Assembly: GCF_006442315.1 (NCBI RefSeq)
Contig: NZ_VFVY01000011.1
Coordinates: forward strand, 1-64,000
DNA from: Mesorhizobium sp. B2-3-4
GTDB lineage: Bacteria; Pseudomonadota; Alphaproteobacteria; Rhizobiales; Rhizobiaceae
Length of the DNA: 64,000 nt
Reading direction: 5' to 3'
Below the pieces are notes generated by a model. It worked only from the letters and a program-made list of their open reading frames with translations, was not told the origin of the DNA and searched no databases. Below, piece after piece: positions 16,964 to 26,038 of the stretch; positions within the stretch are counted from its first letter, which is position 1, and every line of letters starts with the position of its first letter. The position numbers and the translations under genes are program-made.

Positions 16964-18001
16964 ATGACTATTCCATCCGAAATGAAGGCCCTGCTCCTGG
17001 TCGGCGACGGCTATACCAAGACGCCGAGCGGCAGCGCGCTCGAGGCGATGGAGCCATATATCGAGCCGGGCAGCATCGCGGTGCCCGCGCCCGGACCGAG
17101 CCAGGTGCTGATCAAGGTCAGCCTCGCATCGATCAACCCATCGGATGTCGCCTTCGTCAAGGGTCAGTACGGCCAGCCACGCGCCAAGGGCCGGCCGGCC
17201 GGCTTCGAGGGTGTCGGCACGGTCGTGGCGGGCGGCGAGGAGCCCTATCCCATGAGCCTTGTCGGCAAGCGTGTCGCTTTCGCCACCGGCCTCAGCAATT
17301 GGGGCTCTTGGGCTGACTATGCCGTCGCCGAGGCGGCGGCCTGCATTCCGCTCCTCGATACGGTGCGCGACGAGGACGGCGCGGCGATGATCGTCAATCC
17401 GCTGACCGCGATCGCCATGTTCGACATCGTCAAGCAGGAGGGCGAGAAGGCGTTCGTCATGACCGCCGGCGCCAGCCAGCTCTGCAAGCTGATCATCGGC
17501 CTGGCCAGGGAGGAAGGGTTCCGGCCCATTGTCACCGTGCGCCGCGACGAGCAGGTCGCGTTGCTGAAAGAGCTTGGCGCGGCGCATGTGCTCAACGAGA
17601 AGGCGCCGGATTTCGAAGCGACGTTGCGCGAGGTGATGAAGGCCGAACAGCCGCGCATTTTCCTCGACGCCGTGACCGGGCCACTGGCCTCGGCCATCTT
17701 CAATGCGATGCCGAAACGGGCGCGCTGGATCGTCTATGGCCGGCTCGATCCCGAGGCCACGATCATCCGCGAGCCCGGCCAGCTCATCTTCCAGCACAAG
17801 CATATCGAGGGCTTCTGGCTGAGCGAATGGATGCGGCAATTCAGGGATAGGCGTGGCCCGGCGGTGCTGGAAGCGCAGAAGCGGTTTTCCGATGGACGCT
17901 GGTCGACCGACGTGACGGCGATCATTCCGCTGGCCGAGGCGATGGCGCGGGTGCCCGCGGAACTTGCCAAGCCCAACGGCAAGGTTTTCATCCGGCCCTA
18001 G
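16964..18001 (+). CDS. Zinc-type MDR oxidoreductase (quinone-oxidoreductase-like)
   Basis: A 345-residue medium-chain dehydrogenase/reductase without evident zinc-ligand Cys clusters. SLASINPSDVAFVKGQYG near residue 55 and GFEGVGTVVAGG near 85 are the GroES-like domain motifs; AFVMTAGASQLCKLIIGLAR near 165 is a Rossmann region. It resembles NADPH:quinone reductases and enoyl reductases. It lies 43 bases after the acyl-CoA dehydrogenase on the same strand, so it probably acts in the same pathway, either as an enoyl-CoA reductase or as a quinone reductase. Confidence 0.82.
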   Translation: MTIPSEMKALLLVGDGYTKTPSGSALEAMEPYIEPGSIAVPAPGPSQVLIKVSLASINPSDVAFVKGQYGQPRAKGRPAGFEGVGTVVAGGEEPYPMSLVGKRVAFATGLSNWGSWADYAVAEAAACIPLLDTVRDEDGAAMIVNPLTAIAMFDIVKQEGEKAFVMTAGASQLCKLIIGLAREEGFRPIVTVRRDEQVALLKELGAAHVLNEKAPDFEATLREVMKAEQPRIFLDAVTGPLASAIFNAMPKRARWIVYGRLDPEATIIREPGQLIFQHKHIEGFWLSEWMRQFRDRRGPAVLEAQKRFSDGRWSTDVTAIIPLAEAMARVPAELAKPNGKVFIRP

Positions 18002-18177
18002 CGCCCTCGACGAGCGGCACGATCATCGTGTCTGGCGGCCATCGGACCCGCCGGATCGCCGCGTGCGCCATCGAGCCCCCTATGCCTCGCCGCTTTGTCC
18101 GTGATATGCCGCCGCCATCGAATGCCGGAGCAGCGCCAGGCTGAGGCGTCTTCCGCGATGGCGGGCGGGGTGTATTG

Positions 18178-19344
18178 ATGACGATTTCCAAGCCGGTTTT
18201 CGACCGTTTGGGGCTGGGTATATGGGTCGGGGCGTTCCTGGTCGTTCTCGGCCTGGTTCTGTGGTCGCCCCACACCCGCACGGTGACGCTGGCCTATGGC
18301 TATGGCAGCCAGGAATTCCTGGCCGGCCGCCCGTTGTACAATCTCCAGTCCGAGATGGGATATCTCTACGCGCCGGCCTTTGCCGCGCTCTATGTACCGA
18401 TGCTCAAGCTCGGACCGCATCTGGGCGGGCTGGTCTGGCACATAATCGGCTTCGCGGTGCTGACCTTCGCCGCCATGCGGCAGGTGCGCAAGCTCGGCGG
18501 CCAGGAACTGCCGTGGCTGCTATCCTTCGGGCTGTTCCTGGCGCTGCCGATGGCGCTGGGCGCGATTCGCAACGGCCAGGCGACGATCCTCCTGACCGGG
18601 GCCTGCTGGCTCCTGACCCTGTCGGCGCTCGAAGGACGGCGCGCCGAAACCTTCTTCTGGGCATCCGTGGCCATCATCGCCAAGCCGACCGCGATCATCA
18701 TGCTCCTGTTGGTGGGGGCCCTGCGCCTGCGGCTGATCCCCGTGCTGGTGCTGGCGGTTCTGTTCGTGCTTGCCATCCCCTATGCCTTCGCGCCTGCCGG
18801 CTATCTCAACGCGCAGTATGCTGATTTCGCCCGCATGCTGACGTCGATGGGCCTGGACAAGTCAGGCCACTTCGTCCCGACCGATTTCACGGCGCCCTTC
18901 ACTTCGGCGGGGCTGCCCATGCCTGAATTCGCGGCCACGGTGGTGCGCGTCGTCGTCGCACTGCTTACGCTTTCGGCCGTCCTGTGGTTCGATCGCAGGC
19001 TCCAACCGGGATGGGCCGGACTGGCGATCTTCCTGACGGCGGCCTTCTACATGTGTGTCTTCAATCCGCGCGTCGAGCCGAATACCTATGCCATGATCGC
19101 TGTCCCTGCCGGCCTCGCTATCGCCACACTGTGGCGGGAGGAGCGTGGTGGCGTCCTGGCCTCGGTGCTGGCGACTCTGTTGTTCCTCACGGGTTTGACC
19201 GGCGTCGAGCGCCATATGCATGATTTCTTCTACCCCTGGTTCCGCCCGATCGCCGTCACCTTGATAGCCTGTTCGCTGATCTGGTGGTTCTGGGCCAAGG
19301 CGGGCGAAAAAACGATGAAGGTCGGACCTGTTGCGCATGGCTGA
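18178..19344 (+). CDS. GT87-family membrane glycosyltransferase (DUF2029)
   Basis: A 388-residue integral membrane protein with about nine to ten hydrophobic segments. YGYGSQEFLAGRPLYN and GYLYAPAFAALYVPMLKL form the large loop after the first helix that carries the acidic and aromatic residues usual in GT87 mannosyltransferase-like proteins, which use polyprenyl-phosphate sugars. The ATG at 18178 is preferred to a TTG three bases earlier. It overlaps the following GT2 gene by eight bases and starts a four-gene operon, so it probably adds a sugar on the outer face of the inner membrane. Confidence 0.8.
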   Translation: MTISKPVFDRLGLGIWVGAFLVVLGLVLWSPHTRTVTLAYGYGSQEFLAGRPLYNLQSEMGYLYAPAFAALYVPMLKLGPHLGGLVWHIIGFAVLTFAAMRQVRKLGGQELPWLLSFGLFLALPMALGAIRNGQATILLTGACWLLTLSALEGRRAETFFWASVAIIAKPTAIIMLLLVGALRLRLIPVLVLAVLFVLAIPYAFAPAGYLNAQYADFARMLTSMGLDKSGHFVPTDFTAPFTSAGLPMPEFAATVVRVVVALLTLSAVLWFDRRLQPGWAGLAIFLTAAFYMCVFNPRVEPNTYAMIAVPAGLAIATLWREERGGVLASVLATLLFLTGLTGVERHMHDFFYPWFRPIAVTLIACSLIWWFWAKAGEKTMKVGPVAHG

Positions 19345-20320
19345 GTCGCGGCAAAAACTCGATATCGTGGCGCCCTTCTTCAACGAAGCGCAATCGGCGT
19401 CGGCCTTTGCCGGGCTGCTCGACAGGCTCGAGGAAGCGGTATCGAGCCGCTTCGGCATGACCGTCCACAAGATACTGGTCGATGACGGCAGCCGCGACGA
19501 CGGCGTCGGTCGATTTTCGCAGGCCCTCTCGGGGTCGTGGGAGATCGTTCGCCTCAGCCGCAATTTCGGCAAGGAGGTCGCGGTGCTCGCCGGCCTCGAC
19601 CAGTCGCGCGGCGACATGGTGCTGATCATGGATTCGGACCTTCAGCATTCCATGGACATCAGCCTGAAGATGATTTCCGAGCTGGTCGACGACCCGGAGA
19701 TCGACGTCGTCTACGCGCAGAACGACCGCCGCGAGGCGAGCTGGCGGCGCAGCCAGCTGGCGCGGCTTTTCTACAGCCTGATCAATTCCAGCCAACGCTT
19801 CGACATTCCCGAGAATGCAGGCGACTTTCGCGTCATGCGCGGCGCCGTCGCGCGCGCGCTGACCAACCTGCGCGACAAGCGGCGCTTCAACAAGGGCCTG
19901 TTCGCCTGGGCTGGCTTCCGCCAGAAAGCCATACCCTATTCGCCGGAAAACCGGGCCGTCGGGACGTCGAAATGGAGCCGGCTCAACCTGATCGCCTTCT
20001 CGCTGGAAGGCTTTACCTCGTTTTCCGTTATCCCGCTGCGCATCATCAGCCTGAGCGGGGTGCTGGCGGCGCTGGCGGGCCTCGTCTACGGCGCCAAGGT
20101 ATTCTTCGAGGTTATGTTCTACGGCATTGCCGTGCCCGGCTACCCCAGCCTGATGGTCGCCGTCGTCCTGCTCGGCGGCCTCAATCTCACCTTGCTTGGC
20201 CTGATTGGCGAATATGTCTGGGTCACGTTGTCGGAGAGCAAGGACCGGCCGGTCTACATCGTGCGCGACGTCATGCGCAGCGACGTTCCGGACAGGCCGC
20301 CAGGCGCGTCCGGGGCATGA
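19337..20320 (+). CDS. GT2 polyprenyl-phosphate glycosyltransferase (GtrB/DPM-like)
   Basis: A 327-residue family-2 glycosyltransferase. The nucleotide-sugar domain has VAPFFNEAQSA, ILVDDGSRDDG and LIMDSDLQHSMD (the DxD motif), and VGTSKWSRLNL is typical of polyprenyl-phosphate mannose/glucose synthases. Two C-terminal membrane helices (about 225-250 and 260-290) match GtrB-like enzymes. It charges a lipid carrier with one sugar for use by the GT87 enzyme. The ATG at 19337 was chosen over an upstream TTG. Its stop overlaps the deacetylase ATG (ATGA). Confidence 0.9.
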   Translation: MAESRQKLDIVAPFFNEAQSASAFAGLLDRLEEAVSSRFGMTVHKILVDDGSRDDGVGRFSQALSGSWEIVRLSRNFGKEVAVLAGLDQSRGDMVLIMDSDLQHSMDISLKMISELVDDPEIDVVYAQNDRREASWRRSQLARLFYSLINSSQRFDIPENAGDFRVMRGAVARALTNLRDKRRFNKGLFAWAGFRQKAIPYSPENRAVGTSKWSRLNLIAFSLEGFTSFSVIPLRIISLSGVLAALAGLVYGAKVFFEVMFYGIAVPGYPSLMVAVVLLGGLNLTLLGLIGEYVWVTLSESKDRPVYIVRDVMRSDVPDRPPGASGA

Positions 20321-21135
20321 CGCGGCGCATTCGCCTGATCGCCGACGATTACGGCCTGGCGCCAGGGGTTTGCGCCGGCATTCTCGACCTGCTCGACCGT
20401 GGACGCCTGACCGGCACCAGCTGCATGACCGGCTTTCCGGAATGGCCTGATGCGGCAGCGCGCATAAAGCCGCTATGCGGCCGCGTGGCGGTCGGACTGC
20501 ACCTGACCCTTACGGACCAGCCAGCCGTGACCGGCAAATCGAGCCTGGCGCTGGAGGGCCGGCTGCCGCCGCTTCGTTCCCTCGCCTTGCCGGTCCTGCG
20601 CAACCGGATCGAAGAGCGCGACGTCCATGCCGAACTCGATACCCAGTACAGCCGTTTCGTCGAGGCGCTCGGCCGCACGCCCGATTTCATCGACGGGCAT
20701 CAGCACGTGCATTTCCTGCCCGTCGTGCGCCAGTGGCTGCGGACACGTTTTCTCGAAGCCGGGGGCAGGCCGGAGCTGCGTGGCGCTCCGGCGCTGGGCG
20801 ATGCCGCCGTCGCGCCGAAAATCGCGGCAATCGCGGCGGTGGCCACGGGCTTCAACCAGGCGATGCAGCGTGCCGGCTTTACCGTCTTGAAGCCGCTGGC
20901 CGGCATCTATGACTGGCGGCAACCCGAGAAATTTGCTCCTTTGCTGGAGGCTGCGGTCGAAGCGCTGCCGCGGCATGGACTGTTCATGTGCCACCCCGGC
21001 CATGTCGATGAAACGCTGCGTTCGCGCGACCCGATGCAAGGCGTGCGCGAAGTCGAGTTTAAGGTTCTGGCTTCGGAAGCGTTCGGCGCTAGCCTCGCCC
21101 GTGCCGGTGTCGAGATCATGGACGGCAAGGGATGA
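20317..21135 (+). CDS. YdjC/ChbG-family carbohydrate deacetylase
   Basis: A 272-residue metal-dependent deacetylase. Metal and catalytic motifs are IADDYGLAPGV at the start (two Asp), GLHLTLTD with its His near residue 60, DGHQHVHFLP near 128, and MCHPGHVDE near the C-terminus. Relatives remove N-acetyl groups from chito-oligosaccharides (ChbG) or from a glycolipid intermediate (HpnK in hopanoid synthesis). Coupling by ATGA overlaps to the GT2 and GtrA genes points to trimming a lipid-linked N-acetylhexosamine instead of chitin breakdown. Confidence 0.88.
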   Translation: MTRRIRLIADDYGLAPGVCAGILDLLDRGRLTGTSCMTGFPEWPDAAARIKPLCGRVAVGLHLTLTDQPAVTGKSSLALEGRLPPLRSLALPVLRNRIEERDVHAELDTQYSRFVEALGRTPDFIDGHQHVHFLPVVRQWLRTRFLEAGGRPELRGAPALGDAAVAPKIAAIAAVATGFNQAMQRAGFTVLKPLAGIYDWRQPEKFAPLLEAAVEALPRHGLFMCHPGHVDETLRSRDPMQGVREVEFKVLASEAFGASLARAGVEIMDGKG

Positions 21136-21542
21136 GCGGCGCTGACCAGCCTGGGCGCTCGACCGGGAGCAAGATCGTCCGATTTGCCATTGTCGGGCTT
21201 GCGAACACCGTCATCGATCTTGCCAGCTTCTTCCTGATGCTCAAGCTGCACGTGCCGCCGCTGCCCGCCAACGTCGCCGCCTGGTTCATTGCCGTTCTCT
21301 TTTCCTTCGTGGCGAACGGCTTCTGGTCGTTCGAGCGCAATGAAGCCATCCGGCTGCACGACGCGTTCCTGCGTTTCCTGTCGCTGGGCGCGCTGATTTC
21401 GCTCGGCGTCTCCAGCCTGTCGATCGCGCTCCTGGCCGGCATCACCGGCGTGTGGCCGGCAAAAATCGGCGGCGTCATCGTGGCGGCGGTGCTGAACTTC
21501 CTCGCTGCGCGCTGGTCGATCGAAGGCCGGCTGCTGAAATAG
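21132..21542 (+). CDS. GtrA-family membrane protein
   Basis: A 136-residue protein with four predicted membrane helices and the GtrA pattern KIVRFAIVGLANTVIDLASF at the start, NVAAWFIAVLFSFVANGFWSF in the middle and NFLAARW near the end. GtrA proteins are proposed to flip polyprenyl-phosphate-linked sugars across the inner membrane. It closes the GT87-GT2-deacetylase operon with an ATGA overlap and gives the cassette all parts for periplasmic glycosylation: charging, flipping, transfer and deacetylation. Confidence 0.9.
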   Translation: MSGADQPGRSTGSKIVRFAIVGLANTVIDLASFFLMLKLHVPPLPANVAAWFIAVLFSFVANGFWSFERNEAIRLHDAFLRFLSLGALISLGVSSLSIALLAGITGVWPAKIGGVIVAAVLNFLAARWSIEGRLLK

Positions 21543-21550
21543 AGCCGGAA

Positions 21551-24500
21551 TTACTCCGCCGGCTCCACATTGGTGTAGGCGGCTTCCTCGAGCTCGCGCT
21601 TCAGGCGCGCTTCCTCATGGGTCTTGGGCGTGACGAAGCGTCCAAGCAGCAGATAGGCGACCGGCGTCAGGAACAGCGTCGAGATGGTGGCGAGCCCGAG
21701 GCCGCCGACGATCACCCAGCCGAGTGCCACGCGCGCCTCGGCGCCAGCGCCAACGGCCAGCACCAGCGGCACGCCGCCAAGGATGGTGCAGATCATGGTC
21801 ATCATCACCGGCCGCAGGCGGATGATGGAAGCCTGCTCGATCGCCTCGCGCACGCCGAGCCCACGATCACGCAACTGGTTGGCGAACTCGACGATCAGGA
21901 TGCCGTTCTTGGCCATGACGCCGACCAGAAGCACCAGGCCGATCTGGCTGTAGGCGTTGAGGCTGGTGCCGGACAAGAGCAGTGCGAAGATGGCGCAGGC
22001 AAGCCCGAGCGGCACCGTGGCCATGATGATGACGGCGCTGACGAAGCTCTCGAACTGGGCCGCCAGCACCAGGAGGATGATGACCAGCGCGAAGCCGAAG
22101 ATGGTGACCATGGCGCTGTTGGTCTCGCCAAGGGTTGCGGCTTCGGCCAAAGGCAGGATGCGGCTGCCTGGCGGCAGCAACGGCGTGGCGATCTGCTCGG
22201 CACGCGTCAGCGCATCGCCGAGCGCGAAATTGCCTGACAGATTGGAGGTAATGGCTACCGACGGCTGCTGCTGCTCGCGCGACAGCGACGGCGGCACGGC
22301 GCGTTCGGTCAAGGTGGCGATGGTCGACATCGGCACGAAACGGCCGTCGCCGGTCTTCAGGAAGACGTTTTCCAGATCCGTCGGGTCGTTGATCGGATTT
22401 GTGGTCGAGACCAGCTTCACGCCATAGCTGCGGTCGGCGATGTAGACGTCGACGACGTCGTTGCCGTCGAGCATGGCCTGCATGGTGTTGGCCAATCCGG
22501 TGATGTCGATGCCGAGGTCGGAAGCCCGCTCGCGGTCGATGGCGACGGCCAACTGCGGCTGCGTCGGGTCGATGGACAGGCGCGGCGTCTGGAAACGCTC
22601 GTCCTTCTGCATCTCGGCGATGATCTTGACCGCCGCGTCGCCGAGGGCCTTGCGGTCGTTGCCGACGAGCGCGAATTGCAGACCGTTGCCGGCGCCGCGG
22701 ATGCCGAGGCTGTTTGGCTGTACCGGGAAGATGCGCAGGCTGGGCACCTGCCTGGTCAGCTGGTTGATCTCGGCCATGATCTCCTGCTGGCTGCGGCTGC
22801 GCTCGTCCCACGGCGCCAGCGTCATCACCATGAAGCCGGAGTTGTAGGAGCCGTTCTGGCCGGCGTTTTCGAAGGTCGAGCGGATTTCGCCGGAATCGCG
22901 CATCGGCTGGATCAGCCGCTCGATCTTCTGCATCTGCTGCGTCGTATAGTCGAGGCTGACGCCTTGCGGGGCGTTGATGCGCAAAAGCACGGCGGCGCGG
23001 TCCTCCGTCGGCGTCAGTTCCTGGCGGATCGTACCGAACAGCGTGAAGGCGACGCCCGCGAACAGTACCGCGACCAGAACCACGATCCAGGGTGCGTCGA
23101 GACAGGCATGGAGAGCGCGCTTGTAGCCCGTGTTGAGCGCTCCGCCGATGCGCGCGCCGATGCCGCGGCCGCCTTCGTGGTGAAGCGACGCGCTGGTCAG
23201 CATGCGCGAGGCGAGCATCGGGCAAAGCGTGAGCGCGACCACGCAGGACAAAAGCACCGACATCGCCAGCACGAAGCCGAATTCGCGGAACAGGCCGCCG
23301 GTCTGGCCGGGCAGGAAGGAGATCGGCACAAAGACAGCGACCAGCGTCAGCGTCGTGGCGACGACGGCGAAGAACACCTCCTGCGCGCCGAGCACGGCCG
23401 CCGCGCGCGGCCCCATGCCCTCATTGCGTCGTCGCACGATATTTTCGAGCACCACGATGGCATCGTCGACGACAAGGCCGGTGGCCAGCACCAAAGCGAG
23501 CAGGGTGAGGATGTTGACCGAGAAACCGGCCAGATAGATGGCGGCTATGGTGCCGATCATGGCGACCGGCATCGACAGGCCGGGGATCAGCGTGGCGCGC
23601 CAGTCGAGCAGGAAGACATAAATGACGATCAACACCATGGTGACCGACAGGCCGAGCGCGATCTCGACCTCGTGCACCGCACCCTTGACGAAGACCGCGT
23701 CGTCGCTGGTGACCTTGATGGACATGCCTTTGGGCAGGTTTTCCTGCAGCTTGGCGACGGCGGCCTGGACGCCGGTCGAAATGTCCAGCGTGTTCGATTC
23801 CGCCTGACGGATGATGCCGATGCCGATGCCGGTCTTGCCGTCCGAACGCAGCGTCGTCTGGCCGACATCGGGGCCTAGCGTGACGGTCGCGACATCGCGG
23901 ATGCGCGTCGTGCCGCCGATGATGATGTTCTCGAACTCAGCCGGCGTGGTCACGTCGGCCGTCGTGCGCACGATCAGGTCCTGGTTGGTCGTGGTGATCG
24001 AGCCGGCCGGGGAATCGAAGGCGACCGAGGCAAGTGCCGCGCGCAGATCGGCGACCGTGAAACCGAGGCTGGCGAGCTTGCTCTGGTCGACGTCGATGCG
24101 GAATATCTTGTCGCGGTCGCCATAGACCTGGACGTCGGCGACGCCGGGCACGGCTGCCAGTTCGTCCTCGATCTGGTCCTGGACGACGACGGTCATGTCC
24201 TGGATCGACATGTTGTCGGAGGTCACGGCCAGTCTCATCACCGCGTCGGAATTGGCGTCGGCCTTGACGATGCGCGGCGGATCGGCGGTATCTGGCATCT
24301 GGTTGGCGACACGGCCGACCGCGTCACGCACGTCGGAGGCCGCGACGTTGAGATCGACGCCATCGTTGAACTCGATCGTGACGCGGCTCGAGCCGAAGGA
24401 GGACGAAGACGAGATCGACTTGACGCCGGAGACGCGGGCGACGGCGCCCTCGATCGTGTCGGTCAACTCGCGGTCGACGGTTTCGGCGGCCGCGCCATCG

Positions 24501-24682
24501 AAAGCGGTGGATACTGTGACGACGGCGCGATCGACGTCAGGCAGTTCACGGATCTCCACGCCGTAGAATGCGGCGAGGCCGGCAACGGCAATGAGCGTGT
24601 TCAGCACGAAAGCCATGACCGGCCTGCGGATGAACAGCGCGGTAAAACCCGTATCGCTGGCGGCGTTGATGGTTCCGGTCAT
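21551..24682 (-). CDS. RND efflux transporter, inner-membrane pump (AcrB/HAE1 type)
   Basis: A 1043-residue RND pump, the normal length. After LFIRRPVMAFVLNTLIAVAG (first helix) comes a large periplasmic loop, then VLATGLVVDDAIVVLENIVR with the proton-relay Asp pair in helix 4, and a second half with the same layout (LVLAAQFESFVSAVIIMATV, VGVMAKNGILIVEFANQLRD). It expels hydrophobic drugs or metabolites with its adaptor and an outer-membrane channel that is not encoded here. The ATG at 24682 overlaps the adaptor stop by four bases; the open upstream frame is adaptor antisense. Confidence 0.94.
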   Translation of the reverse strand: MTGTINAASDTGFTALFIRRPVMAFVLNTLIAVAGLAAFYGVEIRELPDVDRAVVTVSTAFDGAAAETVDRELTDTIEGAVARVSGVKSISSSSSFGSSRVTIEFNDGVDLNVAASDVRDAVGRVANQMPDTADPPRIVKADANSDAVMRLAVTSDNMSIQDMTVVVQDQIEDELAAVPGVADVQVYGDRDKIFRIDVDQSKLASLGFTVADLRAALASVAFDSPAGSITTTNQDLIVRTTADVTTPAEFENIIIGGTTRIRDVATVTLGPDVGQTTLRSDGKTGIGIGIIRQAESNTLDISTGVQAAVAKLQENLPKGMSIKVTSDDAVFVKGAVHEVEIALGLSVTMVLIVIYVFLLDWRATLIPGLSMPVAMIGTIAAIYLAGFSVNILTLLALVLATGLVVDDAIVVLENIVRRRNEGMGPRAAAVLGAQEVFFAVVATTLTLVAVFVPISFLPGQTGGLFREFGFVLAMSVLLSCVVALTLCPMLASRMLTSASLHHEGGRGIGARIGGALNTGYKRALHACLDAPWIVVLVAVLFAGVAFTLFGTIRQELTPTEDRAAVLLRINAPQGVSLDYTTQQMQKIERLIQPMRDSGEIRSTFENAGQNGSYNSGFMVMTLAPWDERSRSQQEIMAEINQLTRQVPSLRIFPVQPNSLGIRGAGNGLQFALVGNDRKALGDAAVKIIAEMQKDERFQTPRLSIDPTQPQLAVAIDRERASDLGIDITGLANTMQAMLDGNDVVDVYIADRSYGVKLVSTTNPINDPTDLENVFLKTGDGRFVPMSTIATLTERAVPPSLSREQQQPSVAITSNLSGNFALGDALTRAEQIATPLLPPGSRILPLAEAATLGETNSAMVTIFGFALVIILLVLAAQFESFVSAVIIMATVPLGLACAIFALLLSGTSLNAYSQIGLVLLVGVMAKNGILIVEFANQLRDRGLGVREAIEQASIIRLRPVMMTMICTILGGVPLVLAVGAGAEARVALGWVIVGGLGLATISTLFLTPVAYLLLGRFVTPKTHEEARLKRELEEAAYTNVEPAE

Positions 24683-25839
24683 GAGCCTTCCGTGACGTTG
24701 GCGGCAGGCGGTTCCTGGCCGGCGATGCGGACCGCACCGCCCTCGCTGACGCTCTGTGTGCCTTCGGTGACCACCATGTCGCCGCTGTCGATCTCGGCGT
24801 CGATCAGCACGGTCTCGGTGTTGCGCTGGATGATGCGCACCGGCACGCGCCTGGCCTTGCCGTCCTCGACCTGCCAGACATAGGCGCCGTCCGAACCCCA
24901 CAGGATCGCCAGCGGGCTGACGGCCGAATACGTCTCACCGGGGAACTTCATGACGATGCCGAACGACATGCCCGCGCGCAGCGAATCGGCCGGATTGGCG
25001 ATCTTGGCCTTGACCAGAAGCGTACGGCTCTTTTCGTCGATGTGGTTGTCGATGGCCGAAACCGTGCCGGTATAGGCATTGCTCGGATTGGCAATCGGCG
25101 TCGCCGTCAATTGCGCGCCGACCTTGACGGCGGCGGCGAAACGTTCGGGCACCTGGAAATCGACCAGGATCGAAGAGCGGTCATCGAGCGTGGCGATCGC
25201 CGACTGGTTGGTAACATAATTGCCGGCCGATATCGGCAGGATGCCGACCGTGCCCGCGATCGGCGCCAGGATCGAGCGGCGCTGCAGCGCAAGCTCGGCA
25301 TCCCTTAGCGCCAGCTTGGCGCCGGCGAGCACGACTTCGGCGTCCGCGACCGCGACCGGCGTCGCGGCGTTGGAGGCGCGCAGCGACTTGACGCGGTCAA
25401 GCTTTGCCTGCGCGTCCTGCAGGGCGAGCTTGGCGCGGTCCTGCGAGATGATCTCGGTCTCGGAATCGAGCGTGGCGATGACCTGCCCCTTGTCGACATG
25501 GCTGCCGGATTCGACCAGCAGTTCGGCAAGGCGGCCGGAACTGTAGGGATTGACGGTCACCGAGGCGTTGGCGCGGCCGGTGCCGATTGCCTGGAGGCGG
25601 TCGTTGATAACAGCCGAAACGGCAGGCAAGGCGACGACGTTGACTTGCCGGGCGCCATTGCGGCTGCCAGCCTGTTTCGTATCGGCCGCACCGCTTCCAG
25701 CCGGCGGCGTTGCCGCGTAGGCCCAGTCTATTCCCCAGCGCGCCAATACTTCCGGTGCGCCGGGATAAAAGCGCGCCCAAGCGGCAGCGGCCGCGACCAC
25801 GATGACAAGCGCAACGACAATTTGCTTCCAGGTCCGCAT
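24679..25839 (-). CDS. RND efflux periplasmic adaptor (membrane fusion protein)
   Basis: A 386-residue HlyD/AcrA-type adaptor. An N-terminal membrane anchor (IVVALVIVVAAAAAWA) is followed by a barrel-sandwich half with GRLAELLVESGSHVDKGQVI, an alpha-helical hairpin (about 150-215), the second lipoyl half RRSILAPIAGTVGILPISAG, and a beta-barrel with VDFQVPERFAAAVKVG. It links the pump to an outer-membrane factor. It is the first gene of the pair. No regulator gene is adjacent; the 199-base region upstream probably holds its promoter. Confidence 0.92.
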   Translation of the reverse strand: MRTWKQIVVALVIVVAAAAAWARFYPGAPEVLARWGIDWAYAATPPAGSGAADTKQAGSRNGARQVNVVALPAVSAVINDRLQAIGTGRANASVTVNPYSSGRLAELLVESGSHVDKGQVIATLDSETEIISQDRAKLALQDAQAKLDRVKSLRASNAATPVAVADAEVVLAGAKLALRDAELALQRRSILAPIAGTVGILPISAGNYVTNQSAIATLDDRSSILVDFQVPERFAAAVKVGAQLTATPIANPSNAYTGTVSAIDNHIDEKSRTLLVKAKIANPADSLRAGMSFGIVMKFPGETYSAVSPLAILWGSDGAYVWQVEDGKARRVPVRIIQRNTETVLIDAEIDSGDMVVTEGTQSVSEGGAVRIAGQEPPAANVTEGS

Positions 25840-26038
25840 CGACACTCCGGGTTCAGGAATCGTCAGCCGACGCCAGTGAAACGGCACAGCGACGGCGCGG
25901 GCGGGCGGCAAACTCCGGCCACGCCGCACCCGCATATCAGCGGTTTATGGCAATTATCACGCAATCGTGCACATTAAATCTCGGTAACGTGAAGCCGGGA
26001 CGTCAGGTTGGAGCGGATACGATTGCCCGGGGATTTGC

